A DNA stretch of 37,782 bases, from contig JBHGWS010000144.1 in NCBI GenBank assembly GCA_041936745.1, forward strand, positions 1-37,782, written 5' to 3'. The notes under the pieces were generated by a model that did no database searches, was not told the DNA's origin, and saw nothing but the letters and a program-made list of their open reading frames with translations. Position 1 is the first letter of the stretch. Each line of letters begins with the position of its first letter. This stretch comes from Darwinibacter acetoxidans_A. Lineage in GTDB: Bacteria; Bacillota; Limnochordia; Darwinibacteriales; Darwinibacteriaceae. Position numbers and translations under genes: made by a program. This document shows positions 16,529 to 23,152 of the stretch, piece after piece.

Positions 16529-18094
16529 ATGAGGAAAACTACCAGAAGAATCTCTACAGTGTTGCTTGCGGTTATGCTTATTGTTGTTTTTCAAATAGGC
16601 GCTAGTGCTTGTACGGACATTCTCGTAGGTAAAGATGCAACTACCGACGGTTCTGTCATCACGTCCCACACAGTCGATGGCAGGTACGACTCGAGAATTT
16701 TGATTTACCCGGCAGAAGACCATGAACCGGGCTCAATGGTTCCTGTTTACCAGAATATTGTTTACGGCGACCGGGTCGAATTAATTGAACTGGGCCAAAT
16801 CCCCCAAGTTGAACATACCTATAAATATTTCCACGGCGGCTACCCTTATGCCAACGAACACCAAGTAATTATCGGGGAATCGACAATTTACGGCAATCGC
16901 GCAACAACTAACAGCCCGGAAGCAATTATGACTGTTGAGCAGCTGTCAGCCTTTGGGCTGCAGAGAGCGAAGACGGCCCGCGAAGCCATTCAGGTCATGG
17001 GTGATTTAGCTGTAACCTGGGGTTTCCGCGAATCGTGCGTTTTAGGCGAATGCATGACCGTTTCTGATCCCAACGAAGTGTGGGTCTTTGAAGTGTTTGG
17101 GGTCGGGCCGTTCTGGACCAAAGACAGCGGCAAACCGGGTGCAGTTTGGGCAGCGCAGCGTGTTCCCGACGATCATATCGCTTGTGTGCCAAACTTCAGC
17201 AGGATTGCAGAAATTGATATCACTGACACAGATCACTTTATGGTTTGCGACAACTACATTGATACGGCAGTTGAATTAGGGCTTTATGATCCGGAAAGCG
17301 GCAAACCTTTTGTCTGGCGGGAAGCCTACGGCATGCTTTTACCCAGCCCAAGAATCTGGCAGGTTTACAATACCCTGCAGCCTTCGGGCAATTGGAAATA
17401 CGAGGATTTGGCCAACTATCCCTTCTCCATTAAACCGGATGAAAAAGTATCCGTAGAACAAGTTATTGCCCTGTTTAGAGATGTATACGAAGGTGCGGGC
17501 GCTCCCTTTGACATGACGGATAACGATGCTTGGTATTACAAGGACAGAGATGGCAATCCCGTCTTAAGCCCTCTGGCTAATCCCCAGCCTTCAGCGGATG
17601 TGCGCAACCTCTTGGGTATTCCCGGCCAGCGCACAATCGCCGTTACAGGCTGCTCTTACTACTGGGTCTCCCAAGCAAGAAGCTGGCTGCCTGACGAAAT
17701 CGGCGGCGTTGTCTGGTTTGGGCTCGACAACCCCCACAAAGGCGTTTTCATCCCCATGCGGGTAGGAACTGAAAGAGTTCCCGAATCTTGGACGGTAGTG
17801 GACCGCGACCGCTACGACCGCACCTGCTCTTACTGGGCATTTGATACGGTGGACCGTGTTTCCAGCCAAAACTACGGCCGCTTGATGCCTTTAGTGGCTG
17901 AGGTGCGCGACTCTTTACAAAACGATATGTTTGCCTTCCACGAGGCCATTGACAAAGTTGCCTTGGAGCTTTGGGAAAAGGATCCCGAGCTTGCCAAAAA
18001 CTTCGTTACAGACTACACCTATAACATGATGCTCCGCTGTGAGCAGGAGTATTATGACCTGGCAGATCGTTTACTCTTTTCCCTGCCGCACTAA
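16529..18094 (+). CDS. Secreted C69 family dipeptidase (Ntn hydrolase)
   Basis: 521 residues. A signal peptide (1-27) ends in GASA and the mature protein would start at Cys28: CTDILVGKDATTDGSV. That is the N-terminal nucleophile of the C69 (dipeptidase A/secernin) family, so signal cleavage would expose the catalytic cysteine. Other family text is YPYANEHQVIIGEST, GLQRAKTAREAIQVMGDLA and FRESCVLGECMTVSDP. It would release amino acids from dipeptides or acyl-amino acids outside the cytoplasmic membrane. The ATG has an AAGGAAGGGG site. A stable hairpin and a DUF6305-like gene follow. In this context gamma-glutamyl or peptide fragments are plausible substrates, but specificity cannot be read from the sequence. 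Confidence 0.93.
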   Translation: MRKTTRRISTVLLAVMLIVVFQIGASACTDILVGKDATTDGSVITSHTVDGRYDSRILIYPAEDHEPGSMVPVYQNIVYGDRVELIELGQIPQVEHTYKYFHGGYPYANEHQVIIGESTIYGNRATTNSPEAIMTVEQLSAFGLQRAKTAREAIQVMGDLAVTWGFRESCVLGECMTVSDPNEVWVFEVFGVGPFWTKDSGKPGAVWAAQRVPDDHIACVPNFSRIAEIDITDTDHFMVCDNYIDTAVELGLYDPESGKPFVWREAYGMLLPSPRIWQVYNTLQPSGNWKYEDLANYPFSIKPDEKVSVEQVIALFRDVYEGAGAPFDMTDNDAWYYKDRDGNPVLSPLANPQPSADVRNLLGIPGQRTIAVTGCSYYWVSQARSWLPDEIGGVVWFGLDNPHKGVFIPMRVGTERVPESWTVVDRDRYDRTCSYWAFDTVDRVSSQNYGRLMPLVAEVRDSLQNDMFAFHEAIDKVALELWEKDPELAKNFVTDYTYNMMLRCEQEYYDLADRLLFSLPH

Positions 18095-18115
18095 AATAGG
18101 CTGTAAAACTAAGTT

Positions 18116-18138
18116 GGTGGAGCCTTTTTGGCTCCACC
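18116..18138 (+). other. Stable intercistronic hairpin
   Basis: GGTGGAGCC and GGCTCCACC form a perfect 9-bp stem with a TTTTT loop. No T-run follows, and an AAGGAGG site begins within 10 bases. It suits an mRNA-stabilising or processing hairpin, or weak attenuation, between the C69 gene and the operon behind it. Confidence 0.6.
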
Positions 18139-18158
18139 GCCTTTAAGGAGGAAATAAG

Positions 18159-18746
18159 ATGTTTCAAAAGACTAGGCCTTTAATCATTTTTCTTTTGGCC
18201 GCAGCAATCTTTTGTTTTAGTGCGGCGGCTTTTGGCGCTGAATTGGAATTGGCGGCACCTGTCGCAATTACGACGTGCGGCCAAAGCCCCGGTGCCTTAA
18301 TGGCAAAACTGATCTTTACCAAAGCGGGTTTGGAAAATTACCATGACGATCTGTTGGATGCGGAATATCTGAAAGAACAAGCGGCCCAAAACAAGGGCTT
18401 TAAAACTTTAGTGATCACCACAGGCACCAGTATGAAGGGCATGGGTGCGGCAGGAACGGATATCAATGTGGAAATAGCGCGGATTGAAAAATTAATTGCC
18501 GAAGCAAAAAAACAAGGTATTGTAGTTATCGGCGCTCACATAGAAGGTATGGGGCGCAGGATGGATCACACCGATAAACTTTCTATTGAAACGGTCTGTC
18601 AAGAAGCCGATCTGCTGATGGTTATTGATGACAGTGACAGTGACGGCTATTTCACGGAGCTGGCTGCGAAGATGGAGGTTCCCCTGCTTAAGGTGGCGCA
18701 GGCATTAAACTTCGTTGACGATTTACAGGAACTATTCACCAAATAA
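18159..18746 (+). CDS. Secreted DUF6305-like protein, paralogue 2
   Basis: 195 residues with a signal peptide (about 1-28, ending AAAFGA). The mature domain starts APVAITTCGQSPGALMAK, then FKTLVITTGTSMKGMGAAG, VVIGAHIEGMGRRMDHTD and LLMVIDDSDSDGYFTELA. It aligns over its whole length with the protein at 13683-14252, sharing the GQ..AL, TG/PG.S.KG..AAG and C-terminal DL.E.LF patterns. A strong TAAGGAGG site precedes the ATG. It lies directly before a TRAP-like permease gene that lacks its usual binding-protein partner, so an extracytoplasmic ligand-binding role is a reasonable guess; no function is known. Confidence 0.78.
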   Translation: MFQKTRPLIIFLLAAAIFCFSAAAFGAELELAAPVAITTCGQSPGALMAKLIFTKAGLENYHDDLLDAEYLKEQAAQNKGFKTLVITTGTSMKGMGAAGTDINVEIARIEKLIAEAKKQGIVVIGAHIEGMGRRMDHTDKLSIETVCQEADLLMVIDDSDSDGYFTELAAKMEVPLLKVAQALNFVDDLQELFTK

Positions 18747-18751
18747 AACGC

Positions 18752-18773
18752 GGCCGGGTCAAACCGCCCGGCC
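18752..18773 (+). other. GC-rich intercistronic hairpin
   Basis: GGCCGGG (18752-18758) pairs with CCCGGCC (18767-18773). No T-run follows. It separates the DUF6305-like gene from the permease gene and could set their expression ratio. Confidence 0.5.
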
Positions 18774-18797
18774 CACATTGGGACAGGGAGTGATTTG

Positions 18798-20084
18798 ATG
18801 TTTCTCCATGCAGGATTGATTCTACTGATCATGGTGATAAGTTTTGCGGCTGCGAAATATTTTAAACTTACTACCGAGTTGGCCATGGCGGCAGCTGCTT
18901 TAATCGGTGGAATAGTTCATTCAAAAGGCATACCCGTCAGGCATCTTGTGGAAGGCACCTTTACTTATTTCGATGTCTGCCTTATTTTTATTACAGCAAC
19001 CTTTTTTATGAACATAATTAAAGAGTCCGGTGGTATAGTTTTTTTAATACGCAAAATTATCACCAAGTTTGGCCAAAAACGGGTGATCTGCCTTCTGCTT
19101 TTGACTTTTGTTACTTTAATCCCCGGTGCCTTAACGGGTGCCGGTGCGGCGACGGTCTTAACTGTGGGAACATTGGTGGGAACAGTCCTTACTTACATGG
19201 GGGTTTCTTCCGATCGGGTAACGGCCATAATCTTTTTATGTGCGGCCATGGGAGCCGCGGCACCACCCATTAATTTATGGGCAATGATGGCGGCTGCCGG
19301 TTCTAACATGCCCTATGTGGGATTTTTCCGCCCCCTGCTTGTGCTCAGTGTAATCGGGGCCTTGCTGGCCATGTTTATTCTAGGTTACAAAGGGGAGCCG
19401 ATTCAGCTGCAACAAGCCTTGGCAGAATTACCGAAACCGCATAAGAAAATGAATTGGGTTAGGGTGGGTTTGCCGTTCGCCGTCTTATTGGTTTTAATTC
19501 TTTTGGGGCGGATTTGGCCTTTCCACATGCCTATTTTAGGCCTGCCGTTAATTTTTGTTCTTTCTTCCCTGACCGCTTATTTGTTAAGCCCCGTCAAGCT
19601 TAATGTGATAGAAATTGCAGAGAACACCGTTCGGGGTTTAACCCCCTTAATCGGTATGATGATCGTTGTGGGCATGTTAATCCAAATCATGGCTTTAAGC
19701 GGTGCAAGGGGCTTAATTTCCTTGGCGATTGTCACCCTGCCTTTGGGAGTCCTTTTCGCCACTTTATTCTTAATCCTGCCGATTTCGGAAGGGCTTTTGC
19801 AGTATGCGGTGGCGCCCTTAATCGGTGTTCCTTTGGTGTTCTTGTTTAATATGAAGGGGCTCAATCCCATTATCTGTCTTTCCGCCATGTCGGTAATGTG
19901 GCCTTTGGGCGACTGCCTGCCGCCTACGGCGGTGGTCGGCAGGGCAACGGTGATGGAGCTTGGTTATAGCGGGCATTATTATAAAGGCTTTGTCAAATCG
20001 TGCCTTGTTCCTATGGCTTTGATTCTCTTTCTGTCTACTCTTTTTATGATTTACAGCAATAAACTTGGATTTTTGGTGGGCTAG
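18798..20084 (+). CDS. TRAP-large-subunit-like (DctM/IT superfamily) permease
   Basis: 428 residues from ATG 18798 (TTG 18795 is also in frame; the GGGAGTGA site favours the ATG), with about eleven membrane helices. Typical ion-transporter superfamily text: TLIPGALTGAGAATVLTVGTL, CAAMGAAAPPINLWAMMAA (re-entrant loop region) and the second half VMWPLGDCLPPTAVVGRATV. Such permeases import carboxylates or amino-acid-like anions with sodium or protons. A TRAP system would also need a small membrane subunit and a DctP-type binding protein, and neither is present. The neighbours are a secreted DUF6305-like protein and a 54-residue membrane protein, which may replace them. A glutamate-derived substrate is suggested by context only. 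Confidence 0.85.
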   Translation: MFLHAGLILLIMVISFAAAKYFKLTTELAMAAAALIGGIVHSKGIPVRHLVEGTFTYFDVCLIFITATFFMNIIKESGGIVFLIRKIITKFGQKRVICLLLLTFVTLIPGALTGAGAATVLTVGTLVGTVLTYMGVSSDRVTAIIFLCAAMGAAAPPINLWAMMAAAGSNMPYVGFFRPLLVLSVIGALLAMFILGYKGEPIQLQQALAELPKPHKKMNWVRVGLPFAVLLVLILLGRIWPFHMPILGLPLIFVLSSLTAYLLSPVKLNVIEIAENTVRGLTPLIGMMIVVGMLIQIMALSGARGLISLAIVTLPLGVLFATLFLILPISEGLLQYAVAPLIGVPLVFLFNMKGLNPIICLSAMSVMWPLGDCLPPTAVVGRATVMELGYSGHYYKGFVKSCLVPMALILFLSTLFMIYSNKLGFLVG

Positions 20085-20129
20085 ATTTAATTGAAAGGCG
20101 TCTAAAATGTCCTAGGGGGGAAAGGCAAA

Positions 20130-20294
20130 ATGATTGTGATGAACACCATAATAATGCTGCTTTATTATGTCCTGGCCTTTTTCATCGCTTTAACTCTGCT
20201 TAGAACAATAATAAAGACTGAAGATTGGCAGGAAGCAGTGCTTTACTGTCTTATTCTGATGCCGTTTTTGCTCAGGATATTTCGGATCAAGTAA
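20130..20294 (+). CDS. Small 54-residue membrane protein
   Basis: Reads MIVMNTIIMLLYYVLAFFIA, then LTLLRTIIKTEDWQEAVLYC, then a second hydrophobic stretch ending FRIK. It has two membrane helices joined by a short charged loop. The ATG follows a GGGGGGAAAGG site, and the gene sits 45 bases after the permease stop and 12 bases before the next start, so it is almost certainly co-transcribed. I do not recognise a family. It could be a small accessory subunit of the permease or of the zinc hydrolase that follows. Confidence 0.7.
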   Translation: MIVMNTIIMLLYYVLAFFIALTLLRTIIKTEDWQEAVLYCLILMPFLLRIFRIK

Positions 20295-20306
20295 GGGGTG
20301 AATGAT

Positions 20307-21473
20307 TTGGACACACAACGTTTGAAAACAACAAAAATTGTGGCTGTAGCTCTTATGCTGATCAGCATCATCTACGCCGGCTATCAATTTCACGAGCACC
20401 GCAACTTTCAAGAAACGGTAGTGATCGGTAAAGGAGTTACTGCCGTCAAAAAACTCAGTGATTATTATGCCCCGCTGAAAGGCACCGCCAGCGACTGCAA
20501 TATCTATATCTTCGAAGGAAAAAGGCCCGGAGGCACTATGCTGGCAATCGGCGGGTCTCACCCGGAGGAGCCGGCTGCTAATCTGGCCGCTGAACTTTTA
20601 GTGGAGACGGCCGAGGTTGAAGAAGGCAGGCTGATTGTCGCCGTGCGTGCCAACCGCAGTGCTTCTACAGTGACCAGGCCCGGTGAGGGCTACCCCAGGT
20701 TTTATCATATAGAAACAGCGTGGGGCGAGAAAAAGTACCGTATGGGCGATCGGGCATCTAATCCTTTGGATTCCTGGCCTGACCCGGAAGTATACATTCA
20801 TTACCCAAGCAGGCAGCAGCTCGCTTATATGGATGTAAGGAATTTTAACAGAACCTGGCCCGGCAGGGCAAATGGTACGATTACGGAAAGAACGAACCAT
20901 GCCTTTATGGAGTTAATTAAAGCAGAAGACGTGGATGTTTTCATAGATTATCATGAAGCGGAATTAGAGTATTCCGTGATCAGCACTATCGTTTCGCATC
21001 AGAAAGGTGTGGAGATTGCCGGCATGGCATCGATGATTTTAACCGCCTTTGAGTTTCCTATCGGCATGGAGTATTCGCCCAAAGAACTGCACGGCCTTTC
21101 CCACCGGGAAGTGGGAGATCACTCCCAAGCTGTTTCTTTCTTGTTCGAATCTCCGGAGCCTTTCATTGATCGGGTGCGGGGTATTACCGATGAGGCCCTG
21201 CTGTTGACAGGGAAAGATGAATTCGTGATGAAAGCGGGAGAACACGGCCTGCTCTATGAAAAGATTGATGAAACAGGCTGGCCGATTGAAAAACGCGTCG
21301 GCAGGCATGCTTCAACTACTCTGGAAATTGCCCAATCTTGGTCCGACCTAAACTTTGCTAAACCGATTACCCTGGTAAACGTGCCCAGGTATGCGGAAGT
21401 GATAGAAAACGGCATCGGTTATTATTTCCAAGATCCCAAAACAGTACCGGAAAGCAGAATATTCTTTGACTAG
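20307..21473 (+). CDS. Membrane-anchored AstE/AspA-like (M14-type) zinc hydrolase
   Basis: 389 residues from TTG 20307 (GTG 20298 is also in frame but lies in the AAGGGGTG site). One N-terminal helix (about 9-26) anchors an extracytoplasmic domain. M14/succinylglutamate desuccinylase signatures are IGGSHPEEPA (zinc-type HxxE, His85 and Glu88), NFNRTWPGR (the DLNRxFPG-like motif) and FIDYHEAELEY with His216 as third ligand. The family removes acyl groups or C-terminal residues from glutamate- and aspartate-type substrates. Phage gamma-PGA hydrolase PghP has a related M14-like fold, so an outward-facing hydrolase of poly-gamma-glutamate or its fragments is plausible. It is last in the operon with the permease and small membrane protein. 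Confidence 0.85.
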   Translation: MDTQRLKTTKIVAVALMLISIIYAGYQFHEHRNFQETVVIGKGVTAVKKLSDYYAPLKGTASDCNIYIFEGKRPGGTMLAIGGSHPEEPAANLAAELLVETAEVEEGRLIVAVRANRSASTVTRPGEGYPRFYHIETAWGEKKYRMGDRASNPLDSWPDPEVYIHYPSRQQLAYMDVRNFNRTWPGRANGTITERTNHAFMELIKAEDVDVFIDYHEAELEYSVISTIVSHQKGVEIAGMASMILTAFEFPIGMEYSPKELHGLSHREVGDHSQAVSFLFESPEPFIDRVRGITDEALLLTGKDEFVMKAGEHGLLYEKIDETGWPIEKRVGRHASTTLEIAQSWSDLNFAKPITLVNVPRYAEVIENGIGYYFQDPKTVPESRIFFD

Positions 21474-21489
21474 AGGATCCTAAATCCGT

Positions 21490-21524
21490 AAAAAGACAGG
21501 TTCTTGGCTGAGCTTGTCTTTTTC
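21490..21524 (+). terminator. Terminator of the permease/hydrolase operon
   Basis: AAAAAGACA (21490-21498) pairs with TGTCTTTTT (21515-21523) across a 16-nt loop region, ending in a T-run. Confidence 0.75.
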
Positions 21525-21659
21525 CCATTTTAAAGAAAATTATCAGGCGGCCTAAGTGGGAATTGAGTCTACTATTTCTGCAGTGGTTGTGTGATAATTA
21601 AAAGTGTGTGAACTGTGATTTGAAAAATTACGGGAAAGCAGGAGGTGGGCGGAGCTTTG

Positions 21660-22214
21660 ATGAGCAAACTTTGGGGGCGCGGGCTGTTGTTTACCGGCTG
21701 CTTGCTGCTTTTTTCTCTTTGTTTGGGCACGGCTAAAGCAGCAAGCAGTGAAAATATGGATAACACAAGACTATACTTTGCCTACGGCTCCAACATGGAT
21801 CGAAAGCAAATGGAAGAGCGCACCTTTACGGCGAAGTTTAAAGGCCCGGCCCGAATCCGCGGATACAAATTCATGATCAACCGCCGGGGGGTTGCTTCCA
21901 TCGTGCCGGACCCGGCGCGCTTTGTGGAGGGTATCCTGTGGGAAATTTCGCCTGCCGATGAAAAAATGCTCGATTCGTTTGAAGGTGTAGCAGGAGGCTA
22001 TTACACAAAAGAGACTATCCTGGTGCAGGAGCGGGCAACCGGGCTCATGCTGGCAGCCTTAGTTTATATAGGGGCGGAGTCGGAACCGGGCAGGCCGAGA
22101 GAAGGGTATCTCGAGAAAATTATTAAAGCAGCCGAAACTAACGGCTTCAATGACTGTTATCTCAAAGAACTGTCCCGTTGGCAGGAACCCCCAAAAAATA
22201 AAGAAGGTGTCTAG
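21660..22214 (+). CDS. Gamma-glutamylcyclotransferase-like protein with a signal peptide
   Basis: 184 residues from ATG 21660; GTG 21645 sits inside the AGGAGGTGGG site. Residues 1-27 form a signal peptide (hydrophobic LLFTGCLLLFSLCLG, cleavage near AKA-ASS). The rest is a GGCT/AIG2-like domain: the YFAYGSNMDRKQM substrate loop, MINRRGVASIVPD, and LDSFEGVAGGYYTK with the catalytic-type Glu. The family converts gamma-glutamyl amino acids to 5-oxoproline and free amino acid, normally in the cytoplasm, so export is unusual. It stands alone with its own terminator just after the hydrolase operon and fits the gamma-glutamyl theme of the region. Confidence 0.9.
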   Translation: MSKLWGRGLLFTGCLLLFSLCLGTAKAASSENMDNTRLYFAYGSNMDRKQMEERTFTAKFKGPARIRGYKFMINRRGVASIVPDPARFVEGILWEISPADEKMLDSFEGVAGGYYTKETILVQERATGLMLAALVYIGAESEPGRPREGYLEKIIKAAETNGFNDCYLKELSRWQEPPKNKEGV

Positions 22215-22231
22215 GAAGCTCAATCTTTCGA

Positions 22232-22262
22232 GCCCGCTTTAAAGGAGCGGGTTTTCTTTTTT
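22232..22262 (+). terminator. Terminator of the cyclotransferase gene
   Basis: CCCGCT (22233-22238) pairs with AGCGGG (22246-22251), followed by a T-rich run. Confidence 0.85.
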
Positions 22263-22290
22263 CACGTTAGTAAAATAACTTTACTCAAAA

Positions 22291-22334
22291 TATAATTATA
22301 GAGAGGAATTCTAGGTTAATTCTAGAAAGCTCTA
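22291..22334 (+). promoter_or_regulatory. Possible -10 and repeated TCTAG operator before etfB
   Basis: TATAAT at 22291-22296 is a good -10 but the -35 is poor (TTAGTA at 18 bases). Directly downstream are three near-copies of a CTAG-containing unit: GAATTCTAG, AATTCTAG and CTCTAG, including the palindrome TTCTAGAA (22319-22326). The position just after the -10 would suit a repressor site for the lactate operon. No regulator is encoded next to it. Confidence 0.35.
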
Positions 22335-22363
22335 GTGATCTTTGAAATGCGGAGGGGCGAAAA

Positions 22364-23152
22364 ATGCACTTTATCGTTTGTATTAAACAAGTGCCTGAAG
22401 GCACCGAAGTGAAAATCGATGAGGAAAAAGGCATCTTGCAGCGAGAAGGCGTTGAGTCAAAGTTAAACATCTACGACGCTCATGCTTTAGAGGCCGCGGT
22501 TTTACTGAAGGAGAAGTACGGAGGTAAAGTCAGTGTGCTTTCCATGGGCCCGCCTCAAGCGGCAGCGGTGATTAAAGAAGCGTATACCTTAGGCGCCGAT
22601 CAAGGTTATCTTTTATCAGACCGCCGCTTTGCCGGGGCCGATACACTGGCCACATCTTACACCCTCTCCGAGGCTATCCGTCAAATGGAGGACGCGGATC
22701 TGATCTTTTGCGGTATGCAGACAACTGACGGGGATACTGCGCAGGTAGGCCCGGGGATCGCGGAGCTTTTAGACCTACCCCACGTCTCTTACGTTACAAA
22801 AATTCATGAGATTGGGGCAGACTCTATCCGCATTGATACGGACATGGGTGATGGCATTGAAGAATTGCAGGTCAATTTCCCCTGCCTTTTAACTGTCACA
22901 CAGGCTGTAAACAGGCCTAGGCTGCCGTCTTACAGATTAAAAAAAGCAACGGCGGCAAGAGAAATCATAACGTGGGATCGTGACGCTTTAAGTGATGCCA
23001 AGGATGCTTATTTTGGCTTATCGGGCTCGCCCACGCAGGTGGAGCGGATCTTTCCCCCGGCGGAGAAATCAGAAAAGGAAATTTGGCAGGGAGATCCCGA
23101 GGATCTCAGCAGGAAGTTTTATGATAAGCTGAAGGAGTTGAAATATGTATGA
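22364..23152 (+). CDS. etfB: Electron transfer flavoprotein beta subunit (LctB-like)
   Basis: 262 residues, normal EtfB length. Family text: MHFIVCIKQVPEGTEV, NIYDAHALEAAVLLKEKYGG, VLSMGPPQAAAVIKEAYTLG, and the adenine-nucleotide/FAD loop IFCGMQTTDGDTAQVGPGIAE. The C-terminal VTQAVNRPRLPSY segment is typical. The GGAGGGG site is strong. It overlaps etfA as ATGA and starts a three-gene operon with etfA and a GlcD-type dehydrogenase. EtfAB would carry electrons between the dehydrogenase flavin and NAD and ferredoxin. Confidence 0.95.
   Translation: MHFIVCIKQVPEGTEVKIDEEKGILQREGVESKLNIYDAHALEAAVLLKEKYGGKVSVLSMGPPQAAAVIKEAYTLGADQGYLLSDRRFAGADTLATSYTLSEAIRQMEDADLIFCGMQTTDGDTAQVGPGIAELLDLPHVSYVTKIHEIGADSIRIDTDMGDGIEELQVNFPCLLTVTQAVNRPRLPSYRLKKATAAREIITWDRDALSDAKDAYFGLSGSPTQVERIFPPAEKSEKEIWQGDPEDLSRKFYDKLKELKYV

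Noticed and set aside
18116..18138. Hairpin after the C69 gene as a Rho-independent terminator
   Set aside because: No T-run follows and a ribosome binding site begins at once; kept as an intercistronic hairpin.
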